Positions 33,994-41,562 of a stretch of 64,000 nucleotides of DNA are shown piece by piece (position 1 is the first letter of the stretch; each line of letters begins with the position of its first letter). The DNA comes from Naasia sp. SYSU D00948 (GTDB lineage Bacteria; Actinomycetota; Actinomycetes; Actinomycetales; Microbacteriaceae). Below the pieces are notes generated by a model. That model was not told the DNA's origin. It ran no database searches and saw nothing but the letters and a program-made list of their open reading frames with translations. A program made the position numbers and the translations under genes. The DNA is taken from contig NZ_JAFMTA010000001.1 of assembly GCF_017916515.1 (NCBI RefSeq), positions 1,415,127 to 1,479,126 on the forward strand, given 5' to 3'.

Positions 33994-35052
33994 CTACTGC
34001 ACGACGAACCCGGACGCAAGCGGCCGCGGCGGCCGGCAGCGCAGCGCCGAGATCCGTCCGGTCACCGCGAGCGGCCCCGCCCCGAACGGGACGAGCAGCG
34101 TCGTCCCGCGGCTCAGCGGGAGGCTGCCGCCGTGCCAGCCGAGGATGGCAGTGCCGTCGAGCACGACGAGGATCGAGAAGCCCGGGTCCAGCTCGATCCG
34201 CTGCTCGGACTCGATGCGCTCCGCTCGGAAGAACCGGTCGGCCTCCTCGGGGAACAGGGGAGTGATGCCGCGGTCGTTCCCCGCGGACGCCCGTCCGCCG
34301 GTGAGCTCCAGGATCCGTTCGGGGGGCGTGGCACGGCGGTCGAGCGCGCCCAGCGCGACGTCCGGCTCGAGCCCGAGGAACGCGTCATCGGCCGTCAGGC
34401 CCCGGTATCCCTCGTACTCCATCAGGACCGACAGGTCGCTCGGCTCCTGCAGCTCCACGAGGGTGACGCCGGGACCGATCGCGTGCGGCATGCCTGCCGG
34501 CACCAGCAGGGTTCCGCCCGGCTCCAGAGGCACCAGGTGCATCGCGTCGAGCATCTCCTGGACCCGCTGCCCGCGGACCCACGACCTCACCTCGTCATCG
34601 CTCACGTCCCGAGTGAAGCCGAGCCGGGCCCAGCCGGGATCCCCGTCCGGGCGGACCGCCACGACGATCCACGCCTCGGTCTTGCCGTGGCCGAGCGACA
34701 GGTGCTGCCGGGCGAACGCGTCATCGGGGTGGAGGTGCACGAAGAGCCGCTCGGCGGTATCGAGCAGCTTGACGAGCAGCTCCGTGCCGGCACCGAAGCG
34801 CTCGACGTGGTCCCGACCGAGCCAGCCCTCCGGATCCGCCTCGACGGCGTCGCGGAGCAGGACCCCGGACGGGAGGCGGCTGAGCCCGATCCCTCCGCCG
34901 GCGAAGATCTCCGTCGTCGATCCGACGAAGTCCTCGGGGCTGTACTCGCTCGGCCTCGGTGTGCCGCGGAACGTCGCGATCCCGGCGCCGCCGCGGTAGG
35001 GCCGGTCGGGCTGGTTCGGCCCCAGCGGGATCGGGGCGAGCGAGGTCGTCAT
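33994..35052 (-). CDS. manA: Type I mannose-6-phosphate isomerase
   Basis: A 352-residue cupin-fold isomerase converting mannose-6-phosphate and fructose-6-phosphate. Zinc-site segments are FVHLHPDDAFARQH, KTEAW and PAGMPHAIG. The ATG has GGAGGAG 6 bases upstream. It heads a two-gene operon with GH78-like no. 4, so its job here may be to process a mannose (or related) residue freed from the same glycan. The housekeeping role in GDP-mannose supply is the alternative. Confidence 0.85.
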   Translation of the reverse strand: MTTSLAPIPLGPNQPDRPYRGGAGIATFRGTPRPSEYSPEDFVGSTTEIFAGGGIGLSRLPSGVLLRDAVEADPEGWLGRDHVERFGAGTELLVKLLDTAERLFVHLHPDDAFARQHLSLGHGKTEAWIVVAVRPDGDPGWARLGFTRDVSDDEVRSWVRGQRVQEMLDAMHLVPLEPGGTLLVPAGMPHAIGPGVTLVELQEPSDLSVLMEYEGYRGLTADDAFLGLEPDVALGALDRRATPPERILELTGGRASAGNDRGITPLFPEEADRFFRAERIESEQRIELDPGFSILVVLDGTAILGWHGGSLPLSRGTTLLVPFGAGPLAVTGRISALRCRPPRPLASGFVVQ

Positions 35053-35129
35053 CGGTCTCCTCCTCGTCGCGGTGCTCGTGTCAACGCTAGCCCTGCGCTC
35101 GCCGGCGGGTGATGCGAGAGGATACGAGC

Positions 35130-36116
35130 GTGAGCGCCGCCGACCTTCAGCAGGTCGCCGACGAGCTGTACTCGCTCCCGCTGCCCCAGTTCACGGCGGA
35201 GCGGAACGCCCGCGCCAAGGAGATGCGCTCGGGCGGCGACCGGGCGCTGGCTGCCGAGATCGCCCGCCTCCCGAAGCCGTCCGTCGCCGCGTGGGCCGCC
35301 AACACGCTCGTTCGGGAGCGGGGCGACCAGGTCGGCGACGTGCTCTCGCTCGGCGCCATGCTGCGCGAGGCACAGCAGGACCTGGACCCGGACGCGCTGC
35401 GCACCCTGACCCAGCAGCGCCGGCAGCTGGTGGCCGCACTCGGCCGCGAGGCCGCCCGCATCGCGGCCGGCAAGGGGCAGCAGCTCAGCTCCGCAGTGGT
35501 CGAGGAGCTGGAGCACACGCTGCAGGCGGCAATGACCGACCCCGACGCCGCCGACGCTCTGCGCACCGGCCGCCTCCTCCGCTCCCTCTCGGGCACCGGC
35601 CTCGAGGCGGTGGACCTCACGGATGCCGTCGCGCTGCCGGGCGGGACGCCGGCTCCTGCGCCGCGCCGGAAGGCGACCGCGCCACCGCGGGACGACCTCG
35701 CGGCAGCCCGCGAGCGGCGGAAGGTCCAGGAGCAGGACGACGCCGAGGAGCGCGCCCGAGCCGCCCGTGAGGAGGCCGAGCGGGAGCTCGAGCGCGTCCG
35801 TGGGGAGGCCGACGAGGCGGACGCGGCGGCGGGACGCGCGGACCGGGTGCTGCGCGACGTCGAGCGGCGACGCGAGGAGGCGCGGGGACGGCGGGAGGAG
35901 CTGCGCGCGGAGCTGCGGCGCCTGAAGGCCGCGCTCGCCGAGGCCGAGCAGGGCCTCGGCACGGTGGAGGACGAGCTGGAGGACCTCGAGACGGAGCGCG
36001 ACGAGGCGGCTCGGGCCGCCGACCGCGCTCGCCTCGCCGCCGACCGGATGCAGGAGGAGCTCCGGCGGGGCGAGGACCGGCTCCGGTCCGCCGAGAGAAG
36101 CCCGCAGACGTCCTAG
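35130..36116 (+). CDS. Coiled-coil protein of unknown function
   Basis: A 328-residue acidic/basic helical protein. The first ~150 residues are a compact helical domain (LYSLPLPQFTAERNARAKEM, LPKPSVAAWAANTLVRE), a region known from uncharacterised actinobacterial proteins. A proline-rich linker follows, then a long coiled coil (about 195-320) rich in Glu, Arg and Ala. No enzyme motif or membrane segment. GTG at 35130 is chosen: GAGGAT lies 6 bases upstream (leaderless pattern). ATG at 35112 is the alternative. Confidence 0.7.
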   Translation: MSAADLQQVADELYSLPLPQFTAERNARAKEMRSGGDRALAAEIARLPKPSVAAWAANTLVRERGDQVGDVLSLGAMLREAQQDLDPDALRTLTQQRRQLVAALGREAARIAAGKGQQLSSAVVEELEHTLQAAMTDPDAADALRTGRLLRSLSGTGLEAVDLTDAVALPGGTPAPAPRRKATAPPRDDLAAARERRKVQEQDDAEERARAAREEAERELERVRGEADEADAAAGRADRVLRDVERRREEARGRREELRAELRRLKAALAEAEQGLGTVEDELEDLETERDEAARAADRARLAADRMQEELRRGEDRLRSAERSPQTS

Positions 36117-36907
36117 AGGCAGGACACGTTGTAGTCGAGGTCGCCCTTCACGTACTGCACCAGGCTCACCGTGCCGCCGCTGGTCAGGGGATCGGACGAG
36201 CAGCGGACCCTGGCATCCGCCTCGTTCCTCGCGCCCGCGAGCCAGGAGGGCAGTCCGTTGAGCGGGCTGCCGGTCGGGACCACCCCGACGATGAGGCTCC
36301 ACTGGTAGGAGGTCGAGTAGAGCCCGACATCGGCGCCGATCCCGGCGAAGTAGGCGACCATGCCCTCCAGCGAGGCGCGGTTCGCGGTGAAGTCGAACCG
36401 GGACCAGCTGTTCATGGTCTCGACGTCGAGCCACCACCGGTAGGCCAGTGGGTCGGGCACGTTCCGCAGCGTCGCGTCGTCCTGCGCCATCGAGTAGCCG
36501 TAGACGAAGGCGCACGCGGCGCCCTCCGCGTTCCGGCAGCTGCCGTACGGGTTGTAGATCGATGTGCCCTGCCTCGTCGTGTTCGAGGCCGGCCACCAAG
36601 ACGCCTGCAGTCCCGGGTTGGCGGTGTTGACGTAGAGCGCCACCTTCGGCTGGATGGTCGCTCCGGTGGATCGCTGCGCCCAGCTGAGCTGCCGCAGGAA
36701 GCAGGGGTTCGAGTCGTTGGCGAGACCCCCGTTGACGCCGATGATGGCGAACGCCTGACCCGCGGGCGGCCGAGAGCCGCACTGCGGCCACGAGATGTCG
36801 ATGCCGACGGGGTCCGGATCATGGGACGCCATGGCAGGCTGCGGCGCGATGAGGACGGCGACGGCGGCCAGCAGCGCCGTCATGGCCCCCATCAGCCGAT
36901 ACCGCAT
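36113..36907 (-). CDS. Secreted GH25-like (DUF1906-type) protein
   Basis: A 264-residue exported protein. A signal peptide of about 27 residues ends in PAMASHD. The mature part starts VGIDISWPQCG, with the Asp and Ser typical of lysozyme-like GH25 barrels, and continues with FAIIGVNGG, WWLDVETMNSW (likely catalytic Asp/Glu) and VQYVKGDLDYNVSC. Four or more Cys residues suggest disulphides. A role in cell-wall turnover is plausible. The ATG is 6 bases after CATACT, so the mRNA is probably leaderless. The stop overlaps that of the converging coiled-coil gene. Confidence 0.75.
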   Translation of the reverse strand: MRYRLMGAMTALLAAVAVLIAPQPAMASHDPDPVGIDISWPQCGSRPPAGQAFAIIGVNGGLANDSNPCFLRQLSWAQRSTGATIQPKVALYVNTANPGLQASWWPASNTTRQGTSIYNPYGSCRNAEGAACAFVYGYSMAQDDATLRNVPDPLAYRWWLDVETMNSWSRFDFTANRASLEGMVAYFAGIGADVGLYSTSYQWSLIVGVVPTGSPLNGLPSWLAGARNEADARVRCSSDPLTSGGTVSLVQYVKGDLDYNVSCL

Positions 36908-36913
36908 CCGGCA

Positions 36914-36942
36914 AGTATGAGGCGGAGACCCGTCGCGGGCAA
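36914..36942 (-). promoter_or_regulatory. Promoter of the GH25-like gene, leaderless type
   Basis: TTGCCC (36942-36937), 17 bases, CATACT (36919-36914), then 6 bases to the ATG at 36907. The start of transcription would be the start codon itself. Confidence 0.55.
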
Positions 36943-37299
36943 CACCGGATCGACGTCGGCACGACGGGCGCCGGGGGACAGCGGCCTTGTCCGCTGAGCG
37001 CACGATCGGGGGGGTGGGATCGATGTCCCACGTGCCTCGTGTGGGGGACAATTCGCGGATCCGGTCCCCGTGTCGGGGGACATTCCGTTCCGCGTACCCG
37101 TTCGACGGTCTAACTTCTGACGCACGGGATCCGGAGCGCGAGCGAACAGATTCCGAACCAGCCGAACCGAAAGCTACCCGATGCTCCCCGGCCACGGGGG
37201 GCAGGCAGTCGGATCGACCTCCCGGCAGTGAACTGATCGCCGATCCACCCAATCGGCTCCGCAACGCGAAGCAGTTCAGACCGAATGCCGGTGGCGGTG
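36943..37299. other. Long intergenic stretch with three TGTCCCCC copies
   Basis: No gene seen. GGGGGACA occurs at 36973-36980, 37043-37050 and 37075-37082; the middle copy forms an imperfect hairpin with TGTCCCACG at 37024. GC content is lower than in the flanking genes. It may be an upstream control region of the GH25-like gene. Confidence 0.4.
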
Positions 37300-37749
37300 T
37301 CAGCCGCCACCGGCAGAGTCGGTCTCCGCGATGCCGGCCCGCAGCGTCTCCGTGAGCCGCTGCAGCTCGTCGAGCTGTTCGGGAGCGAGCGCGGGGCCGA
37401 TGGTCCGCTCGATCGACTTCATGTGCTGAGAGGCGACCTCGAGGAACGTGCGGTACCCGGCCTCGGTCAGGTGCACGACCGTGCCGCGCCGATCCGTCGG
37501 ATCCGGCAGGCGCTCGAGCAGGCCCCGCGCCACGAGGCGGTCCACCAGCCTGCTGATGCTCGGCTGGCTCAGGAGCACGACGCCGTTCAGGTCGCGCATG
37601 CGGGCGCTCCGACCCGGCAGGCGGCTCAGGTTGAAGAGCACGTCGTACTCGTTGAAGGACAGACCGGGCGGGAAGTCGGCGACGAGGCGGCGCATCACGG
37701 CGACCTGGGCGCGGAACAGCGACTCCCATGCCTCGACCGCGCTCGCCAT
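37300..37749 (-). CDS. MarR family transcriptional regulator
   Basis: A 149-residue winged-helix protein of usual MarR length. Helix-turn-helix MRDLNGVVLLSQPSISRLVDRLVARGLLER, wing DPTDRRGTVVHLTEAG with the conserved DxRG-type Arg, then dimerisation helices. The ATG has GGAGG 5 bases upstream. It stands alone on the minus strand, so its target is unclear; the ligand is unknown. Confidence 0.9.
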   Translation of the reverse strand: MASAVEAWESLFRAQVAVMRRLVADFPPGLSFNEYDVLFNLSRLPGRSARMRDLNGVVLLSQPSISRLVDRLVARGLLERLPDPTDRRGTVVHLTEAGYRTFLEVASQHMKSIERTIGPALAPEQLDELQRLTETLRAGIAETDSAGGG

Positions 37750-37828
37750 GACGCCTCCAGCCTAGGGGCGAGGCGCGCCGGTGCCCGATCCTGGTGGTTG
37801 CGGCGCCGTCCTGGGCCGGAACAGAATC

Positions 37829-37862
37829 GAGGGCCGGTCGCAGAGGCTAGCGACCGGCCCTC
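37829..37862. terminator. Perfect 13-bp hairpin between MarR and the winged-helix gene
   Basis: GAGGGCCGGTCGC pairs with GCGACCGGCCCTC around an 8-base loop. It lies about 150 bases after the winged-helix gene stop and 80 bases upstream of the MarR start. Probably the terminator of the former; the T-run is poor. Confidence 0.5.
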
Positions 37863-38014
37863 TCCCTTGCACCAAGAGTGTCCTGCAATCACATTCCGCG
37901 GTAGCTGCCACAGCAAACAACTAACGCTCTTCGAATATATAACGGTTCGATAACGGTCGCCAGTCCCCCGCCTGTCCTTTTTCCTGGGAGTTCGCTCGGT
38001 TCCGCCGCGCCGGA

Positions 38015-38698
38015 TCAGAAGTCGGGGCTGGGACCGCGGTGCGTGTGCCGGACGACGACGTCGGCGTGGCGGTCGAACCGGTAGCCGGTGCCGCGGACGG
38101 TGCGGACGATGTCCTGGTAGTCGCCGAGCTTCGAGCGGAGGCGACGGACGTGCACGTCGATCGTGCGCTCGTTCGGCGCATCGGCGTCCGGCGCAGGCCA
38201 GAGAGCGGAGATGATCTCCGCGCGCGCGACGGTGCGTCCCTCGCGGAGCACGAGGTACTGCAGGAGCTCGAACTCCTTGTACGTGAGGGGCGCCGTCTGC
38301 TCGTTGAGCAGGACGCGCTTGCGCGAGAGGTCGATCACGACGCCCTCGACCACGTCGGGGGAGGGCTCCTCGACGTCGCGCTGCCGCGCGAGGGCGGCGG
38401 GATCCTGCAGAGCGAGGCGCACGACGTCGACGTCGCGGCCCCCGACACCGCGCGGAGCGAGGGCGACGGCGGCGTGCGTCTGGGCGCCGGGGACGAGGTC
38501 GGAGGTCAGGCGGCGGAGCGCCTCGACGAGCGTGACGAGGTCGGTTCCGGCGGCGGCGGCCTTCGCCTCGTCGACGCCGACGTAGAGGACGAAGCCGCGG
38601 GCCTCGGTGCCTTCGGGAACGGCGCGGAGCTTGGCCGAGGAGGTGGCGGGCGAGGCGGAGCGGACGGTGGGAGCCGGTGCGACAGCTGCGATCGACAT
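38015..38698 (-). CDS. Orphan winged-helix (OmpR-type) transcriptional regulator
   Basis: A 227-residue protein. The C-terminal ~95 residues are a trans_reg_C DNA-binding domain (LTYKEFELLQYLVLREGRTVARAEI, ERTIDVHVRRLRSKLGD, VRTVRGTGYRF). The first ~110 residues are not a receiver domain: no phospho-acceptor Asp pattern is visible, and there is no kinase gene nearby. ATG at 38698 has GAAGG 10 bases upstream; the frame stays open to a GTG at 38818, but that extension has weaker third-position GC and forms hairpins. It is expressed downstream of a leaderless Cys-rich mini-ORF, which suggests control by sulphur or amino-acid supply. Confidence 0.8.
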   Translation of the reverse strand: MSIAAVAPAPTVRSASPATSSAKLRAVPEGTEARGFVLYVGVDEAKAAAAGTDLVTLVEALRRLTSDLVPGAQTHAAVALAPRGVGGRDVDVVRLALQDPAALARQRDVEEPSPDVVEGVVIDLSRKRVLLNEQTAPLTYKEFELLQYLVLREGRTVARAEIISALWPAPDADAPNERTIDVHVRRLRSKLGDYQDIVRTVRGTGYRFDRHADVVVRHTHRGPSPDF

Positions 38699-38855
38699 GG
38701 GAGGAAAGCCTTCGATGATGAGTTCCGGCGGTTCGCCGGGGAGTCGTGCTGGATTCGGGGACTCCTGAGCGGAGATCCGGGAGGGGTCGCCCTCGGAGAC
38801 GGCGTCGAAGGACGTCACTGAGGAGGGCGTGGGAACGGGCTGAGCGGGAGAGTCG
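38699..38855 (-). promoter_or_regulatory. Structured leader between mini-ORF and winged-helix gene
   Basis: In the RNA sense GGAGTC/GACTCC (38765-38760 with 38745-38740) and CCGGCG/CGCCGG (38739-38734 with 38730-38725) form two abutting hairpins shortly before the ATG. They could respond to ribosome progress on the mini-ORF. An alternative is that part of this stretch is coding, if the regulator starts at 38818. Confidence 0.4.
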
Positions 38856-38954
38856 TCAGCGGCACATTCGACAGCACATCGCGCGGCCGGCCATCATCAT
38901 GCCGGCGTTCCCCAGGGCCTCGAAGGAGGTCGGGATGCGCGAGTTGTCAGACAT
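38856..38954 (-). CDS. Leaderless Cys/Met-rich leader peptide (32 residues)
   Basis: ATG at 38954, TGA at 38856. The peptide begins MSDNSRIPTSFEALG and ends MMMAGRAMCCRMCR. A clear promoter puts the transcription start on the ATG, so it should be translated without a leader. Actinobacteria use leaderless Cys-rich short ORFs as cysteine-responsive attenuators of downstream genes; the C-terminal CC-RMC cluster here fits that idea, with Met codons added. It lies upstream of, and in the same direction as, the winged-helix gene. Confidence 0.6.
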   Translation of the reverse strand: MSDNSRIPTSFEALGNAGMMMAGRAMCCRMCR

Positions 38955-38961
38955 GGCGTCG

Positions 38962-38991
38962 ATCCTGAAGCACCGTGCGGGCGAGTGTCAA
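38962..38991 (-). promoter_or_regulatory. Promoter of the Cys-rich leader ORF
   Basis: TTGACA (38991-38986), 18 bases, CAGGAT (38967-38962), then 7 bases to the ATG at 38954. The -35 is a perfect consensus. Confidence 0.65.
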
Positions 38992-39014
38992 GTCGCGCAG
39001 CCGGGATGTCGGCG

Positions 39015-39650
39015 TCAGGAGGCGGTGCCGTAGAGCCGGTCCCCGGCGTCGCCCAACCCGGGGACGATGTAGCCCACCTCGTTGAGGCGCTCGTCGAGCG
39101 CGCCCAGCACGATCGTGAGATCGCGGCCCTGGGTGGCCTCCTCCACGGCACGGAGTCCCTCGGGAGCGGCGATCAGGCAGACGGCCGTCACGTCCTGGGC
39201 GCCGCGGTCGAAGAGGTAGTCGATCGCCGCGAGGAGGGACCCGCCGGTCGCGAGCATCGGGTCCAGGATGAAGCACTGGCGCCCGCCGAGGTCGTCCGGC
39301 AGCCGCTCGGCGTAGATGGTGGGCTGAAGGGTCTCCTCGTCGCGGACCATGCCGAGGAACCCGACCTCGGCGCTCGGCATCAGCTTGACCATGCCCTCCA
39401 GCATCCCGAGGCCCGCGCGCAGGATCGGGACCACGAGCGGCTTCGGATTGCTGATCGCGAGGCCGGTGGTCGTGGCGACGGGCGTCTCGATCCGGATGGG
39501 CTCGACGCGGACGTGGCGGGTCGCCTCGTAGGCGAGGAGGGTCACGAGCTCCTCGGCGAGTGCCCGGAACGTCGGCGAGGGAGTGTTCTTGTCGCGGAGC
39601 ACCGTGAGCTTGTGCGTGACGAGAGGGTGGTCGGCGACGTGCACTCGCAT
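39015..39650 (-). CDS. upp: Uracil phosphoribosyltransferase
   Basis: A 211-residue enzyme joining uracil and PRPP to UMP in pyrimidine salvage. The PRPP-binding segment is [13 protein letters not shown], the start [20 protein letters not shown] and the C-terminal [12 protein letters not shown] are typical of Upp. Standalone gene; TAGATT lies 6 bases before the ATG, so the mRNA is probably leaderless. Divergent from tadA. Confidence 0.95.
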   Translation of the reverse strand: MRVHVADHPLVTHKLTVLRDKNTPSPTFRALAEELVTLLAYEATRHVRVEPIRIETPVATTTGLAISNPKPLVVPILRAGLGMLEGMVKLMPSAEVGFLGMVRDEETLQPTIYAERLPDDLGGRQCFILDPMLATGGSLLAAIDYLFDRGAQDVTAVCLIAAPEGLRAVEEATQGRDLTIVLGALDERLNEVGYIVPGLGDAGDRLYGTAS

Positions 39651-39696
39651 AGGGTCAATCTAGCCCGGGCGGGTTCGGGCCCGGCGAGGAGGGTCG

Positions 39697-40152
39697 GTGC
39701 GGGCGTACGAGGAGTGGATGCGCCTCGCCCTCGAGGAGGCGCACGTCGCGCTCACGACCGATGATGTCCCGGTCGGCTGCGTCGTGGTCGATGCCGCCGG
39801 AACCGTCGTCGGGCGCGGCCGGAACCGACGGGAGGCGGACGGGGATCCGCTCGCCCACGCCGAGCTCGTCGCGCTCCGTGACGCCGCCGCCGCCCGCGGG
39901 GAGTGGAACCTCGAGGACTGCACCCTCGTGGTCACCCTCGAGCCCTGCGTCATGTGCGCGGGGGCGGTGCTGCAGTCTCGACTCGGGCGGCTCGTGTACG
40001 GGGCGTGGGACGACAAGGCGGGCGCGGTCGGGTCCGTCTACGACGTGATCCGCGACCGGCGGCTGCCGCACCGGGTGGAGGTCGTCGCCGGGGTGGCGGC
40101 GGAGGAGAGCGCCGCGCTGCTTCGGGAGTTCTTCCGGAAGCGGCGCGACTAG
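39697..40152 (+). CDS. tadA: tRNA-specific adenosine deaminase
   Basis: A 151-residue deaminase that makes inosine at the wobble position of tRNA-Arg(ACG). Zinc/catalytic motif HAE (in DPLAHAELVAL) and PCVMC (in TLEPCVMCAGAV). GTG start with GAGGAGGG about 8 bases upstream. N-terminal WMRLALEEAHVA is standard for the family. Confidence 0.94.
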   Translation: MRAYEEWMRLALEEAHVALTTDDVPVGCVVVDAAGTVVGRGRNRREADGDPLAHAELVALRDAAAARGEWNLEDCTLVVTLEPCVMCAGAVLQSRLGRLVYGAWDDKAGAVGSVYDVIRDRRLPHRVEVVAGVAAEESAALLREFFRKRRD

Positions 40153-40233
40153 TCCGCCTAGGCGCTCCGTCGGCCGGTGGTCAGCGATCGCGCGTGACGC
40201 CAGGCGGACCCGGGTGATGCCAGGGCGGGAGAC

Positions 40234-40530
40234 TCAGTCGAGGGCGCGGATGACGATCGTCTCGGTGGGCGTGCCCGAGTCGGCCGCGATGTCGGGTTCG
40301 ACGAAGACCGCACGAACCCGGCTGTCGGTGGTCTTCACCTTGTGCTCGACGTCGGCGATGGCGAGGACGACGTCCGGAAGCCGCAGAGAGGGCGAGAGGC
40401 CGACCCGCGTGACGACGACGATCCCCTCGTCGCCACGGTCGAGGGCGTGCAGGGCGGAGACTCCGCGGACCTGGGGCACCTCGAGGATGGCTCGCTCGAT
40501 CTCGGACAGCTCCTCGGACACCTTCGACAT
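40234..40530 (-). CDS. Small protein resembling the cytoplasmic domain of cation diffusion facilitators
   Basis: A 98-residue soluble protein. The pattern SEIERAILEVPQVRGVSALHAL, VVVTRVGLSPSLRLPDVVLAIADVEHKV and RAVFVEPDI follows the ferredoxin-like dimerisation domain of CDF metal transporters, but there is no membrane part and no such transporter next to it. The ATG is preceded by GGGAGGT. Possibly a metal-sensing or dimerising remnant; function unknown. Confidence 0.6.
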   Translation of the reverse strand: MSKVSEELSEIERAILEVPQVRGVSALHALDRGDEGIVVVTRVGLSPSLRLPDVVLAIADVEHKVKTTDSRVRAVFVEPDIAADSGTPTETIVIRALD

Positions 40531-40576
40531 GCAGACCTCCCGGTTTCCGGATGGCTGCGATTCTAGGATGGGCAGC

Positions 40577-41419
40577 GTGTCGGACGCCGCCGGAATCGCA
40601 CTGCCCACCATCGCGATCCTCGGGGCAGGATCCATGGGCGGCGCCATCCTGCAGGGCCTCCGGCAGCCGGGAGTCACGGTCGAGGGCGGCATCCGCGTGA
40701 CGAATCGTCACGCCGATCCCTCGAGGCACTCCGGCGTGACCTCCTATGCCCTCGAGGAGGACGAGACGGCGAACCGCCGCGCCGTCGAGGGCGCCGGGGT
40801 CGTGCTCCTCGGCGTGAAGCCGGTCGGGATCGCTGCGCTGCTCGAGGACATCGCGCCGGCGCTCGCCGAGGGGACCCTCGTGATCAGCCTCGCGGCAGGT
40901 GTGACGCTCGCCGCCATGGAGACGCGGCTCCCTGCCGGCACCCCCGTCGTCCGCGCGATGCCGAACACCCCCGCCACGGTCGGCCTCGCGGTCACGGGGA
41001 TCAGCGCGGGCAGCGCGGCCGGTCCCGACCACCTGGCGCTGGCCCGTGCGCTGTTCGAGACCGTCGGCGACGTCCTCGAGGTGCCCGAGGAGCGGATCGA
41101 CGCCCTCAGCACGATCTCCGGCTCCGGGCCGGCGTACGTCTTCTTCCTGATCGAGCAGCTGCAGGCGGCCGCGCGGTCCCGGGGCTTCGACGAGGAGGAG
41201 GCTCGGCTTCTGGTGCAGGGGACGTTCCGGGGCGCGGTCGAGCTGCTGCGCACGACGGACCTGCCTCCCGAGGAGCTGCGCCGGCGGGTGACGAGCCCGA
41301 ACGGGACCACCGAGCGTGCGATCGCCGTCCTCGAGCGCGCGCGGCTCGACGAGGTGTTCGACGAGGCGACGGCCGCAGCGCTGGCTCGCGCGAGGGAGAT
41401 AGCGCGCGAGCTCGCCTGA
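40577..41419 (+). CDS. proC: Pyrroline-5-carboxylate reductase
   Basis: A 280-residue enzyme for the last step of proline synthesis, P5C to proline with NAD(P)H. Rossmann motif AILGAGSMGGAI at the N-terminus, MPNTPATVG in the middle, and the C-terminal signature ISGSGPAYVFFLIEQL with TSPNGTTERAI. GTG at 40577 is preferred: TAGGAT then 7 bases precede it, and the ATG at 40568 lies over this -10 element. The neighbourhood proC - HTH - bS22 (HTH and bS22 lie 4 kb further on) recalls the same group in mycobacteria. Confidence 0.93.
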   Translation: MSDAAGIALPTIAILGAGSMGGAILQGLRQPGVTVEGGIRVTNRHADPSRHSGVTSYALEEDETANRRAVEGAGVVLLGVKPVGIAALLEDIAPALAEGTLVISLAAGVTLAAMETRLPAGTPVVRAMPNTPATVGLAVTGISAGSAAGPDHLALARALFETVGDVLEVPEERIDALSTISGSGPAYVFFLIEQLQAAARSRGFDEEEARLLVQGTFRGAVELLRTTDLPPEELRRRVTSPNGTTERAIAVLERARLDEVFDEATAAALARAREIARELA

Positions 41420-41562
41420 CGGCGGGCGTGGTGCTCGCGAGGCGGTGATCGGCTCCGCACGGAGAAGCGTCGCAATCCACTTCAACCAGTAGTTGAGGGT
41501 TGCTGTGGAAAACCGTTCCCGGTGAGGTCGGAGTGTCGGTGGTGGCGGGCAGAATCAGGCGC

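Noticed and set aside
38699-38818. N-terminal extension of the winged-helix regulator from GTG at 38818
   Set aside because: The extension has lower third-position GC, abutting hairpins and no Shine-Dalgarno; ATG at 38698 is preferred, though not proven.
40153-40233. Possible tRNA or small RNA between tadA and the CDF-like gene
   Set aside because: GC-rich with short inverted repeats, but no cloverleaf, TPsiC loop or promoter could be made out.
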